Assembly: GCF_023516595.1 (NCBI RefSeq)
Contig: NZ_JAMGBG010000097.1
Span: 19,577-83,576, forward strand
Origin: Streptomyces neyagawaensis
Lineage (GTDB): Bacteria > Actinomycetota > Actinomycetes > Streptomycetales > Streptomycetaceae
Length of the DNA: 64,000 nucleotides
Reading direction: 5' to 3'
The notes under the pieces are model-generated. The model had not been told where the DNA came from and made no database searches. It saw only the letters and a list, made by a program, of their open reading frames with translations. Below, one piece after another: positions 25,035 through 33,833 of this stretch. The stretch's first letter is position 1; every line of letters begins with the position of its first letter. The position numbers and the translations under genes were made by a program.

Positions 25035-25724
25035 TCAGGATTTCGGCGCCGAGACCCTCAACCCCGGTGAGACGACTGCCCGCCCCAGCGCGGTGAACGC
25101 GGCCTGCACGACGAGCGCCAGGGCGACCACGACCGCGGAGCCCCCGATGACCAGCTCGTAGTCGTTGCGGGCGAGCCCGTCGACGATGAAGCGGCCGAGG
25201 CCGCCGAGCCCCGGGTAGGCGGCGACGGTCGCGGTGGCCACGACCTGGATCGCGGCCACCCGCAGGCCCAGCAGGATCAGCGGCAGCGCCATCGGCACCT
25301 CCACCTTCACCAGGACCTCCCACTCGGTCATGCCGACGCCGCGCGCGGCGTCCCGGGTGGCCGGGTCCACGCCCCGGACACCCTCGAAGGTGTTGATGAG
25401 GATCGGCGGTACCGCGAGCGCGACCAGGGCGACAAGCACCGGGGCCGTGCTGAGCCCGGCGAGCGTCACGACGAGGACGACGAGGCCGAAGGTGGGGATC
25501 GCGCGGGCGAGGTTCGCGACGCTCGCCACGGCGAACGCCCCGCGCCCGGTGTGTCCGACGAGCAGCCCGGCCGACAGACCGATCAGGGCGGCGCACAGCA
25601 GCGACAGACCGCTGTAGGTGAGGTGCTCCAGGAGTCGTGCGGGGATGCCCTCGTCGCCGTGCCACTGTGCCGACGAGGTCAGCCAGTCCGCCACGAGCCG
25701 GATCTGGTTGAGGAAGTCGTTCAT
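25035..25724 (-). CDS. Osmoprotectant ABC permease (OpuCB/OpuCD type)
   Basis: A 229-residue BPD_transp_1 permease with about six membrane helices and the EAA loop region DAARGVGMTEWEVLVKVEVP. The late VAAYPGLGGLGRFI segment is typical of the OpuC/ProW-like family. Its ATG overlaps the stop of the preceding permease by 4 bases. Works with the paired permease at 25721-26386 as the membrane channel. Confidence 0.9.
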   Translation of the reverse strand: MNDFLNQIRLVADWLTSSAQWHGDEGIPARLLEHLTYSGLSLLCAALIGLSAGLLVGHTGRGAFAVASVANLARAIPTFGLVVLVVTLAGLSTAPVLVALVALAVPPILINTFEGVRGVDPATRDAARGVGMTEWEVLVKVEVPMALPLILLGLRVAAIQVVATATVAAYPGLGGLGRFIVDGLARNDYELVIGGSAVVVALALVVQAAFTALGRAVVSPGLRVSAPKS

Positions 25725-26386
25725 GCCGTCGTCACCCTGCTCCGGGACCAGGGGGTGAGCAGTCGCTGCGCGAGGACCAGCAGGGCGTCGGTGACGAGCG
25801 CGAGCAGCATGATCAGCACGATGGCGGTGACGATCGGCGTCGGGAAGTCGAGCTGGAGGCCGCGGGTGATGTAGTAGCCGAGGCCGCCCTGGCCGATGAG
25901 CTGGCCGACGGCGACGAGGCTGATGGAGGAGACAGCGGCGACGCGCACGCCGGCGATGACGACGGGTACGGCGATGGGCAGCTCGACCTGGAGGACACGG
26001 CGGACGGTGCCGAAGCCCATGGCGGTCGCGGCGAGCCGGACCGGCTCGGGGACCGAGGCGAGACCGTCGACCACGTTGGGCACGAGCACCGACAGCGTGT
26101 ACAGCGTCAGCGGGATCATCACCGTCTGTTCGGTCAGCCCCGTGTAGCGGACGAAGACCATGAACAGGGCCAGCGACGGGATCGAGTACAGGATGTTCGC
26201 CACGGTCAGGACCGGCGGGTAGAGCCGGCGCCTGCGGTGGCAGAGGATGCCCAGCGGCACCGAGACAAGCAGGCCGAACAGCACCGGCAGCAGACCGAGT
26301 CTCAGGTGGAGGGCGGTGTAGTCGGCCAGTTCGGCGGTGTGGTCGGCTATCCACTGCCACCGGACCAGCGGTTCTCCGTCGCTCAT
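25721..26386 (-). CDS. Osmoprotectant ABC permease (OpuCB/OpuCD type)
   Basis: A 221-residue permease with the family segment ANILYSIPSLALFMVFV, the EAA loop AATAMGFGTVRRVLQVELP and the C-terminal GQLIGQGGLGYYI. Start ATG 26386 overlaps the ATPase stop (ATGA). A partner of the second permease, with which it shares fold and motifs. Confidence 0.9.
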   Translation of the reverse strand: MSDGEPLVRWQWIADHTAELADYTALHLRLGLLPVLFGLLVSVPLGILCHRRRRLYPPVLTVANILYSIPSLALFMVFVRYTGLTEQTVMIPLTLYTLSVLVPNVVDGLASVPEPVRLAATAMGFGTVRRVLQVELPIAVPVVIAGVRVAAVSSISLVAVGQLIGQGGLGYYITRGLQLDFPTPIVTAIVLIMLLALVTDALLVLAQRLLTPWSRSRVTTA

Positions 26387-27528
26387 CGGTCACCGCCCGT
26401 GCTGTCGGCGGCCACCGGGCTCCCGGCCGCGTCCGTACGGTTGGCGGGGGCCGCCCCGGCGGTCAGCTCGTACGCGTCGGCCACGCCGACGACCCTGCCG
26501 TCGGCGTCCACGCCCACCGCGAGCCGGGCGGGCGACAGCAGCGCCGAGTCGAGGGCGGCCCGCGCCGAGTCCCCGACCAGGCTGAAGGTGTGGCCGAGCG
26601 GCACCAGGGCGGCGTCCGCGAGGGTGCCGCTTCCCGGCAGGTCGGCGACCGGGGTCCAGCCGAGGGGTCTGCGCGCGTCGTCGACGACGAGCACCCAGGG
26701 CTCGTCCAGAGCGCGGGCCTCGGTCGCGGGCGAGGTGACCGGCAGCACCGGGCCCTCGCGCAGCGGCAGTCCGCCGGCCTGGACGAAGGACAACCGGCGG
26801 ATGCCCCGGTCCTGGCCGACGAATCCGGCGACGAAGTCGTCCGCGGGGTCGGCGAGCAGCCGCTCCGGGGTGTCGAACTGGGCGAGCCTGCCGCCTTCCC
26901 GGAACACGGCTATGCGGTCGCCGAGTCTGATCGCCTCGTCGATGTCATGGGTGACGAACACGATCGTCTTGTGGAGCTCCTTCTGCAGCCGGGCGAACTC
27001 GGTCTGGAGTTCGGCCCGCACGATGGGGTCGACCGCGCTGAACGGCTCGTCCATGAGCAGCACCGGCGGGTCGGCGCCCAGTGCCCTGGCCACGCCGACG
27101 CGCTGCTGCTGCCCGCCGGAGAGCTGGTTGGGATAGCGCTTCGCCATCTCGGCGGGCAGCCCCACCAGCTCGAGCAGCTCGGCCGCCCGGGCCCGCGCTT
27201 TCTTCTTGCTCCAGCCGAGGAGCAGCGGCACGGTCGCGATGTTGTCGAGGACCGTGCGGTGCGGGAAGAGGCCCGCGTGCTGGATCACGTAGCCGATGCC
27301 GCGGCGCAGCTCGGGCGCGTCGACCTCGCGGATGTCCCGGCCGCGCAGGCTGACCGTGCCGGCCGTGGGTTCCACCATGCGGTTGATCATCCTGAGGGTG
27401 GTGGTCTTGCCGCAGCCGGAGGGTCCGACGAGGATCGTGATGGCGCCCTCGGCGAGCTCCACCGTGACCTCGTCGACGGCCGTCGTACCGTTCGGATATT
27501 TCTTGCTCACCGCGTCGAATCTGATCAA
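26383..27528 (-). CDS. Osmoprotectant ABC ATPase with CBS-like tail
   Basis: A 381-residue OpuCA-type ATPase. Walker A GPSGCGKTT near residue 34, Q-loop, signature LSGGQQQRVGVARAL near 132, Walker B VLLMDEPF and the switch THDIDEA are intact. The C-terminal ~120 residues correspond to the CBS-domain region that senses ionic strength in OpuA/OpuC systems, but look diverged. The start is TTG 27528, supported by AAGGGGC about six bases upstream. First gene of the operon; the promoter region holds the palindrome at 27573. Confidence 0.9.
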   Translation of the reverse strand: MIRFDAVSKKYPNGTTAVDEVTVELAEGAITILVGPSGCGKTTTLRMINRMVEPTAGTVSLRGRDIREVDAPELRRGIGYVIQHAGLFPHRTVLDNIATVPLLLGWSKKKARARAAELLELVGLPAEMAKRYPNQLSGGQQQRVGVARALGADPPVLLMDEPFSAVDPIVRAELQTEFARLQKELHKTIVFVTHDIDEAIRLGDRIAVFREGGRLAQFDTPERLLADPADDFVAGFVGQDRGIRRLSFVQAGGLPLREGPVLPVTSPATEARALDEPWVLVVDDARRPLGWTPVADLPGSGTLADAALVPLGHTFSLVGDSARAALDSALLSPARLAVGVDADGRVVGVADAYELTAGAAPANRTDAAGSPVAADSTGGDR

Positions 27529-27572
27529 GAGTGCCCCTTACCCGACTGCATATGCCCATTCACACTTGTCCG

Positions 27573-27589
27573 TGACTGAATGACAGTCA
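27573..27589. promoter_or_regulatory. Inverted repeat in opuC promoter region
   Basis: TGACTGAATGACAGTCA has perfect 6-base arms around 5 bases, 45 bases upstream of the OpuC ATPase start. The 199-base divergent gap to the amidohydrolase is otherwise AT-richer than the surrounding genes. A repressor site is plausible; the regulator is unknown. Confidence 0.4.
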
Positions 27590-27686
27590 ATGGACTTTCA
27601 TGAACGGCACGTTACGTTCACACGATGCCGGTCCGGCGGGCGCCCGGAACATGCGGATCAAGCGGCTTATATTCCCTTTCGTGTGC

Positions 27687-27711
27687 CACGGCCGCCCGCC
27701 GGGCGGCCGTG
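27687..27711. terminator. Strong hairpin in amidohydrolase leader
   Basis: CACGGCCGCCC and GGGCGGCCGTG form a perfect 11-base stem with a 3-base loop, ending 16 bases before the ATG at 27728. Its position, between promoter and start codon, means it is either a terminator for transcription reaching the gene or an attenuator-like leader structure. No T-run follows. Confidence 0.5.
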
Positions 27712-27727
27712 CTTTCCTGGAGTCATC

Positions 27728-28636
27728 ATGACCAACGTCGACGTGCACCAGCATCTGTGGACCCCCTCGCTGGTGGCGGCCCTGCGGTCCCGCCGGGAGC
27801 CGCCGTTCATGGACGGCTGGACCCTGTTCCTGGACGGGGAGCCGCCTTACGAGGTGGCGCCCGCCGCCCATGACGTCGCCCGGCGTGCGGAGCTCGCCGC
27901 CGCCGACGGCCTCGGCCGGGCCCTCGTCTCGCTGTCCTCCCCGCTCGGCGTCGAGTGGCTGCCCGGTGATCAGGCGCGTCCCCTGCTCGACGCCTACCAC
28001 GAGGGCGCGGCCGCCCTCCCCGAGCCGTTCGGGGCATGGGCCGCCGCCTGTGTACGGGACGTCGACGCGGCCGCCACCGCCGAGGACCTCGACCGGGGCG
28101 GGTTCGCCGGTCTGCAGTTGCCGGCCGACGCCCTCGCCGACGCTGCCGGCTACGCGCGCTGCGCCCCGCTGCTGGACCTGCTGGAGGACCGTGACCTCCC
28201 GCTGTTCGTGCATCCCGGCCCGGCGGGGAAAGCGGGCGCCGAGGGGCCGGGCTGGTGGCCGGCGATGGTGCCGTACGTGCAGCAGATGCACGCCGCCTGG
28301 TTCGCCTTCCGTGCCTTCGGCCGGCCCCGCCATCCCCGGCTGCGGGTCTGCTTCGCCCTGCTGGCCGGGCTGGCGCCGTTGCACGGGGAGCGCTTCTCCG
28401 CCCGTGGTGACACGGCGCTCGCGGGGACGGACGCGCGGGTGTTCGTGGAGACGTCGTCGTACGGCCCCACCGCGGTGGACTCGGTCGTGCGGGCCCTCGG
28501 GGTGGACGCGGTGGTCCAGGGCTCCGACCGGCCCTACGCGGAGCCGCCGCTCCACCCCGGCTTCGGCCTGGGGGGAGCGGCGGCGTACGCCTTCCGTATC
28601 GCCAATCCACGGCGGCTGCTCACGGGCGAGGACTGA
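27728..28636 (+). CDS. Amidohydrolase-2 family metal-dependent hydrolase
   Basis: A 302-residue TIM-barrel amidohydrolase of the PF04909 type. The metal-binding VDVHQHLW starts the protein, FVHPGP supplies the next histidine and GSDRPYAEP the C-terminal aspartate. These enzymes are C-C decarboxylases or lactone/ring hydrolases; the substrate is not predictable. ATG 27728 with CTGGAG upstream. It faces the P450 gene tail to tail with only 7 bases between, and the two are not co-transcribed. Confidence 0.8.
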   Translation: MTNVDVHQHLWTPSLVAALRSRREPPFMDGWTLFLDGEPPYEVAPAAHDVARRAELAAADGLGRALVSLSSPLGVEWLPGDQARPLLDAYHEGAAALPEPFGAWAAACVRDVDAAATAEDLDRGGFAGLQLPADALADAAGYARCAPLLDLLEDRDLPLFVHPGPAGKAGAEGPGWWPAMVPYVQQMHAAWFAFRAFGRPRHPRLRVCFALLAGLAPLHGERFSARGDTALAGTDARVFVETSSYGPTAVDSVVRALGVDAVVQGSDRPYAEPPLHPGFGLGGAAAYAFRIANPRRLLTGED

Positions 28637-28643
28637 ACCGCTG

Positions 28644-30080
28644 TCAACGGCCGGTACGGATCAGGCCCGTCAGATAGCGCCACAGCGACGAACGCTGCCG
28701 GGCGGAACGGTCCCGTGCCACCGACCCGGCCAGCCCCGGCTCCGTCACCGCCTCCCCCGCGAGGTCCGTCTCCGCGGGTTCGGCCGTGGACGGCCCGGAG
28801 GTCGGGGCCAGGGTGTAGCGGACGGGCAGTGAGCGCAGACCGCGCATGAACGGCGAGGAACGCCAGGGAAGTTGGTCGACGGGCAGCGCCAGCTCCAGAT
28901 CGGTGAACCGCTCGAACAGGCGGCCTACACCGACCGCCGCGACGGTGGAGGCCAGCTCGCGGGCGGGGCACTGGCGGCGGCCGGCGCCCCAGGAGAGGTG
29001 CGCACGGGTGCTGACCGTGGTGTTCGTCGCCGCGTGGCCGGCGAAGACCGGGTCGGCGTGCGCGGCGGCGGAGGAGACCCAGACCGGGTCGCCCGCGCGG
29101 ATGGTGTAGTTGCCGAGCGGGGTGTCCTTGGCGGCGAAGCGCGGGACGAAGTTCACCAGCGGCGGCTTGCGCATGACCACCCGGTTCATGGTCTCCCGGA
29201 CCATGCCGGCGGACAGGCTGGCGCGGATGCTGCCCTCGCCCGAGAGGACCTCGACGACGGTGTTGGAGATGAGGATGCCGACGTGGTCGGAGGTCATGCC
29301 CAGCAGCATGAACAGCTCGCGGGCGAGTTCGTCGAGCGTGAGGCCGGGATGCGCGGCGAGGAGGTGGGAGGGGAAGTCGTCCCCGGGGGTCTTGAGCTTC
29401 TGCGCCGCCAGGTCGGCGAGGGCCGCCAGCAGGCGTTCCAGGGCAGGCTCGGCGTCCGGGCCGGCGTCCAGCACCCGCCACATGTCCATGAGCGCGTCGT
29501 CGCCCTGGGAACCGGGGAAGCCGAGGAGGTGGCTGGCCGCCATCAGCGGCAGCGGCCGTGAGTACTGGGCGGACAGGTCCGCCAGGCCCGTACCGCCGGC
29601 CTGGCCCACCAGCGTGATCAGGTCGTCGGCGCAGGCGGTGACGGCCGCCTTGAGCCGCTTGGCCTGGGCGTGGCGCGGGTCCTGGAACGGCCGGAGCGCG
29701 GTGTCCCACGCGGTCCGCAGCGGCTTGTACCCGGCGCCGCCCTGGATCAGTACGTGGTTGACCTCCAGGGAGGGACCGAGCGGCCAGTCGGCGGGCACCC
29801 GGCCCTCCGAGCGGGCCCGCCAGTTCTCCAGTCCCTTGGGCCAGCCGTCGTCGTCCTGGAGCACCTCCAGGGACTCCTTGTAACCGAGGACCAGCCAGGC
29901 GGGGACGCCCAGCAGATCGACCGGTGCGACCGCGCCGTGCCGCTGCCGCAGCCGCTCGTACACGAGGGAGGGGCGCATCTCGTAGTCCCGGGTCAGCAGC
30001 GGTTGGGGATCCAACGCCTCCAACCGCCGGTCGTCCGCGTCCACGGACCCGCCCTCGCCCGTCTGGGATTCCACCGCCAT
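28644..30080 (-). CDS. Cytochrome P450, CYP157-like, atypical ExxR
   Basis: A 478-residue soluble P450. The heme loop HLSWGAGRRQCPARELA carries Cys371. The I-helix region reads FMLLGMTSDHVGI (about 257-269), lacking the usual A-G-x-D-T. At the K helix the sequence is RETMNRVVMRKPP, so the near-invariant ExxR appears as ETMN (296-299). This is a feature I associate with the CYP157 family of streptomycetes. No ferredoxin gene is adjacent. ATG 30080 follows GGAGGGG at good spacing. The C-terminal ~60 residues are an unusual Ser/Arg-rich extension. Confidence 0.85.
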   Translation of the reverse strand: MAVESQTGEGGSVDADDRRLEALDPQPLLTRDYEMRPSLVYERLRQRHGAVAPVDLLGVPAWLVLGYKESLEVLQDDDGWPKGLENWRARSEGRVPADWPLGPSLEVNHVLIQGGAGYKPLRTAWDTALRPFQDPRHAQAKRLKAAVTACADDLITLVGQAGGTGLADLSAQYSRPLPLMAASHLLGFPGSQGDDALMDMWRVLDAGPDAEPALERLLAALADLAAQKLKTPGDDFPSHLLAAHPGLTLDELARELFMLLGMTSDHVGILISNTVVEVLSGEGSIRASLSAGMVRETMNRVVMRKPPLVNFVPRFAAKDTPLGNYTIRAGDPVWVSSAAAHADPVFAGHAATNTTVSTRAHLSWGAGRRQCPARELASTVAAVGVGRLFERFTDLELALPVDQLPWRSSPFMRGLRSLPVRYTLAPTSGPSTAEPAETDLAGEAVTEPGLAGSVARDRSARQRSSLWRYLTGLIRTGR

Positions 30081-30157
30081 GCCGCCCCTCCGACACTCCC
30101 CGTACCGGCGCACCTTCATTCGGTAGCCGGAACCGGTGGGGACCTTACCCCAGGCCA

Positions 30158-30178
30158 ACCCGTCGGAGAACGACGGGT
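30158..30178. terminator. Hairpin between decarboxylase and P450
   Basis: ACCCGTCG and CGACGGGT form a perfect 8-base stem around GAGAA. It lies downstream of the Orn/Lys/Arg decarboxylase stop (30279) and 78 bases upstream of the P450 start, both on the minus strand, so it may terminate the former. Confidence 0.45.
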
Positions 30179-30278
30179 AGCCGGATTCACAGGCAGGGAC
30201 ACGACAAAGGGGTCACGCGTCGCCAAAGGTCGCGGCACCCCGGTGCCGGCGGGTGTCCGGCCTCCCCGCGCCAGGCCG

Positions 30279-31742
30279 TCAGTGCCGTGCCACCACCCGC
30301 AGGGTTTTGACCGACTGGTCGGCCGCGTCCGGGATGAGGACGCCGTGCTCGACGCCGCTGCGCAGGTAGTCGAGGACCGCGTCGGTGATCACCTCGCCGG
30401 GGGCGATCACGGGGACGCCCGGCGGGTACGGGCTGATCATCTCGGCGGCGATGCGGCCCGCCGCCCGCTCGGCGGGCACATGGTCGACCTCGGCGAAGAA
30501 CGCGTCGCGCGGCAGCATCGCCTGCTCCAGCTCCAGTGCCGACGCCTCCGGCAGATGGACCGGCGGCTGCCGTTCGATGGTGTCGGCGCTCTCGACGAGG
30601 GCACGCAGGGAGTCGAGCAGGATCTTCTCGGTCCCGTCGTCGTCGGCGTGGGTGATCGAGGCGCTGATCCGGCAGGTGTCGGACCCGCCGACGTCCACGT
30701 GACGGTGGGTCCGCAGCCACTCGGCGGCCTGCATGCCGCTGATGCCCAGTTCCCGTACGTCGATGACCAGCTTCAGCGGGTCGAACTCGGCGGCGAGGCC
30801 CTCGTCGACAACCTCCCGACCCATCGGCCGCAGGCCGGGCAGTTCACCCGCGGTGGCCCGGATCCGGTGGACGCGGCGCACCGCCGCCTCCAGCAGGTCG
30901 TGTCCCTGCTGGACCATCTGGCGGCGCCAGCCGTCGAGCGTCGCGAACACCAGCGACGAGGCGCTGGTGGTGCCGAGCAGGTCCTCGCGCTGTTTGAGGG
31001 CCTCCGGCGAGACCCGGTCGTACTGGAGGTGGAAGACGGAGCTCTGCTCCACGGCGCTGCCCATCTTGTGGACGCTGGTGACCACCAGGTCGGCCTCGGC
31101 GTCCATGCCCCAGGCGGGCAGCGCGGGGTGGAACGGCAGATGGGCGCCCCATGCCTCGTCGACGATGAGGGGGATGTCGTACTCGTGGCACACCCGGGCC
31201 ACGCCCCGGATGTCGGCGCAGGTTCCCCAGTCGGTGGGGGTGATCAGCAGCATGCCCTTGGCGTCCGGGTGTTCCTCCAGACGGCGGCGTACGTCGTCCG
31301 GCTCCGGGGGGTGGGCGATGTGCCGTTCGGTGTCGAACTTGGGGTGGACCCAGATGGGTTCGACTCCATTGACGACGACGGCGGCGATCACGGACTTGTG
31401 GGCGTTGCGGGAGAGCAGCATCTTCTCGCCGGGGCCGGCCACGGAGAGCATGGCGGTCTTCACCGACAGGGAGCTGCCGCAGGTGGAGAAGAAGGCGTGC
31501 TCGGCGCCGACGGCGTCGGCCATCAGCTCCTGTGCCTGGCTGATGACGCCCTGGGACTGGCGGCGGTCGTCGAGCCCGTTGAGGGAGAGGACGTCGGAGC
31601 GGAAGACGTCGAGCCCGACGATCTCCGCGACTCGCGGGTCCACACCGCGGCCCTGCCGGTGTCCGGGCGGCCCGAACACCGTGTCGCCGCGTCGCCGGAA
31701 CTCTTGCAGCGCCTCCAGCACGGGTACCCGCGAGTGGTCCAT
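30279..31742 (-). CDS. Orn/Lys/Arg decarboxylase (PLP, fold type I)
   Basis: A 487-residue decarboxylase of the bacterial Orn/Lys/Arg major-domain family. It begins with PVLEALQEFRRRGDTVFGPPGHRQG, the usual GxPGHxxG segment, has STCGSSLSVKTAML, the pocket motif VDEAWGAH, and the PLP lysine in TSVHKMGSA. The C-terminal domain YPPGVPVIAPGE is also typical. It should convert lysine, ornithine or arginine to the diamine. ATG 31742 follows GGAGGA. Shorter than the E. coli enzymes, as it lacks the N-terminal receiver-like wing, and like the Bacillus SpeA form. The promoter gap to trpF is 133 bases. Confidence 0.9.
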   Translation of the reverse strand: MDHSRVPVLEALQEFRRRGDTVFGPPGHRQGRGVDPRVAEIVGLDVFRSDVLSLNGLDDRRQSQGVISQAQELMADAVGAEHAFFSTCGSSLSVKTAMLSVAGPGEKMLLSRNAHKSVIAAVVVNGVEPIWVHPKFDTERHIAHPPEPDDVRRRLEEHPDAKGMLLITPTDWGTCADIRGVARVCHEYDIPLIVDEAWGAHLPFHPALPAWGMDAEADLVVTSVHKMGSAVEQSSVFHLQYDRVSPEALKQREDLLGTTSASSLVFATLDGWRRQMVQQGHDLLEAAVRRVHRIRATAGELPGLRPMGREVVDEGLAAEFDPLKLVIDVRELGISGMQAAEWLRTHRHVDVGGSDTCRISASITHADDDGTEKILLDSLRALVESADTIERQPPVHLPEASALELEQAMLPRDAFFAEVDHVPAERAAGRIAAEMISPYPPGVPVIAPGEVITDAVLDYLRSGVEHGVLIPDAADQSVKTLRVVARH

Positions 31743-31875
31743 GGCTCCTCCAGATGGGGTCCCGTCCGCGCGGCACGCTCGGCACCGCGCACGTACACCC
31801 ACCGGGTTGCACGTGCGGGGCCCTCGAAACGCGCCGATCACCGCATGGGCGGCCCTGCAGGGGCCGAAGGGTCGG

Positions 31876-32514
31876 TCATCGCCCGCCGCGGGCGGCCTTC
31901 ACGAAGGCGGTGATCAGGGCGGGGTCCTTGACGCCTCGGCTCCGTTCGACGCCGCTGGACACGTCGACGCCCCAGGGCCGTGCCGTGTCGATGGCGTTCC
32001 GTACGTTGTCGGGGGTCAGGCCCCCGGCGAGGAGCCATTGGGCACCGGGGTCGGCCACCGGCATCCGGGACCAGTCCCAGGCCATGCCGGAGCCCGGTAC
32101 GGGCGCGTCGAGCAGCAGCATGTCCTCGCCCATCTCGCCGCAGCACGGCACCGAGTCGCCGAACGCGGCGGCGCGGATCAGCGTGCGGCCGTCCGCCGCC
32201 AGCGCGTCGTAGTAGCCGCGGTCCTCCGATCCGTGCAGCTGGACGGCGCGGATGCCCGACTCGGCGGCCAGGGACCGTACGTCGTCCAGGCTCTCCCCGC
32301 GGAAGACCCCGACGGTGAGGATGTGCTCGGGGATCCGGCGGGACAGCCGGGCGGCGGTCGCCGCGTCGACGCGGCGCGGGCTGGCGGTGAGGACGAATCC
32401 GATGGCGTCGGCGCCCGCCTCGACGGCCGCGTCGACGTCCTCCTCGGTCCGCAGCCCGCAGATCTTGATGAAAAGGGAGTCACTGGAGTTGCTCACCGCC
32501 CCAGACTGCCTCAT
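31876..32514 (-). CDS. trpF: Phosphoribosylanthranilate isomerase
   Basis: A 212-residue TrpF TIM barrel catalysing the Amadori rearrangement of phosphoribosylanthranilate in tryptophan synthesis. The catalytic cysteine is in FIKICGL, the aspartate in LLLDAPVPGSG, and the phosphate-binding ends LAGGLTPDNV and VDVSSGVE are intact, so it looks functional. In Streptomyces this step is normally done by the bifunctional PriA, so a separate trpF is noteworthy. No other trp gene is nearby. Start ATG 32514 or GTG 32496; neither has a strong ribosome-binding site. Confidence 0.92.
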   Translation of the reverse strand: MRQSGAVSNSSDSLFIKICGLRTEEDVDAAVEAGADAIGFVLTASPRRVDAATAARLSRRIPEHILTVGVFRGESLDDVRSLAAESGIRAVQLHGSEDRGYYDALAADGRTLIRAAAFGDSVPCCGEMGEDMLLLDAPVPGSGMAWDWSRMPVADPGAQWLLAGGLTPDNVRNAIDTARPWGVDVSSGVERSRGVKDPALITAFVKAARGGR

Positions 32515-32562
32515 CGGGGGCGCCCACGGGACCGCGACCTGCCTGTCCGGAGGGTGTGCGGC

Positions 32563-33777
32563 TCAGTCCCACGCCCCGGACAGCCGCCGGGTGACGACCG
32601 TGCTGAGGACGCGGACCCCCCGGGTGGAGCCGGGGTCGATGCCGGTGAGTTCCCGTACCCGGCGCAGGCGGTAGTCCAGGGTGCGGGTGTGCACGTTGAG
32701 GGCGGCGGCCGTGGCACCGCGGTGCATGTCGTGGCGGTAGTACGCGTCGAGGGTGACGAGGAGGTCGGGGCCCGGCTCCAGCCGCCCCACCAGCGCGCGG
32801 AGCCACGCGTCGACGAACGGTACGTCCGCGACGGCGACCTCGGTGAACACATCGGCCACGGTGTACGGCCGCAGCCGCTCGGACACCGGGCGCAGCGGGG
32901 CCGCCCGGCTGACCCGCCGGGCCCGGTCGAGGGCGTCGGCCAGCTCGGAGACCGGCGCGGCGGCGGTGCCGACGGCACAGGGCCGGCCGAGGGCCCGGGC
33001 GAGGTCCCGTACGGGGGTGGCGACGAGGTCGGGCACGGAGTGCGCCGGCGTGGTCTCGGCGAGGTCCCGGGACAACGGCACCAGGACGATCAGTTCACCG
33101 TCCTTTTCACCGCTCTCGGTGGAGCGGGTGACCAGTACGTGGTGGGTTTTCACCAGTATCTCGATGTCGGGGTCCAGGGTGCTGTCGTCGGCGGGGCGGC
33201 CGGGGGCCCGGATCACCGTCACCGCGCAGAATTCGGGCAGTTCCGTGTCCGTGACGGCGGCGAGTTCGGCCGCCATGGGATCACCGGTGAGCAGTGACCG
33301 GGCCAGCAGGTCGATTTGCTCGACGTACGGCAAACGGCGTCGCATTACCGTCACGAAACCCTGCCGGTAGGCGCTTATTCCCCGCTCTCCCTGCGGGGCG
33401 AACCAGCTCATCATCCGCATGAGTTCTTCCACTCCGCTGCCGCGCTGCGCCTCGATCGCCTCGTTGATCTCACGCAGCATGAGCGCGGTGTGCAGGCGCA
33501 GTACTTGCTGTCGCGAAGAGGGTGACATTCCCGCATCGGCCCGCACCTCGCCCATCAGAGAGATGGAGTCGAGGTCGGTGTCGCTCAACTCGTCGTTGTC
33601 CGGGGAGAGTTCTACGGTACGCCGCCGCAGCCACACCGCGTACTCCAGCGTCTCGGCCCTGGCTCGCCGGTTCGTGTCCAGGATCGCGAACTCCGGAATC
33701 TCACGCGCGTACGTCTCGACCTCCCGGCGGGCGTTGGTCGACGCCTGCCGGGCCAGCTCGGCGAAGAGGCTCCCCAT
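32563..33777 (-). CDS. PucR-family transcriptional regulator
   Basis: A 404-residue regulator with a C-terminal PucR/CdaR-type helix-turn-helix (DAYYRHDMHRGATAAALNVHTRTLDYRLRRV, about residues 345-375) and an N-terminal helical sensory part matching the RsbRD-N / GGDEF-like PucR arrangement. Such proteins control nitrogen, amino-acid or secondary-metabolite genes. ATG 33777. The perfect palindrome 21 bases upstream may be its own operator. It lies 48 bases upstream of trpF in the same direction, so trpF could be read from its promoter. Confidence 0.87.
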   Translation of the reverse strand: MGSLFAELARQASTNARREVETYAREIPEFAILDTNRRARAETLEYAVWLRRRTVELSPDNDELSDTDLDSISLMGEVRADAGMSPSSRQQVLRLHTALMLREINEAIEAQRGSGVEELMRMMSWFAPQGERGISAYRQGFVTVMRRRLPYVEQIDLLARSLLTGDPMAAELAAVTDTELPEFCAVTVIRAPGRPADDSTLDPDIEILVKTHHVLVTRSTESGEKDGELIVLVPLSRDLAETTPAHSVPDLVATPVRDLARALGRPCAVGTAAAPVSELADALDRARRVSRAAPLRPVSERLRPYTVADVFTEVAVADVPFVDAWLRALVGRLEPGPDLLVTLDAYYRHDMHRGATAAALNVHTRTLDYRLRRVRELTGIDPGSTRGVRVLSTVVTRRLSGAWD

Positions 33778-33797
33778 GGCAGGAGCATCCCATTCCG

Positions 33798-33825
33798 CCG
33801 GAACCGGCCGACAGACCGGTTCCGG
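33798..33825. promoter_or_regulatory. 10-8-10 palindrome before pucR-like gene
   Basis: CCGGAACCGG and CCGGTTCCGG are perfect complementary arms with an 8-base spacer, ending 21 bases before the PucR-family start codon. A likely autoregulatory site; the assignment is positional only. Confidence 0.5.
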
Positions 33826-33833
33826 ACCCCTTC

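Noticed and set aside
27590..27727. ATG 27590 as the start of the amidohydrolase
   Set aside because: The extension has no recognised residues and would read through the leader hairpin; ATG 27728 begins the metal motif DVHQH almost at once.
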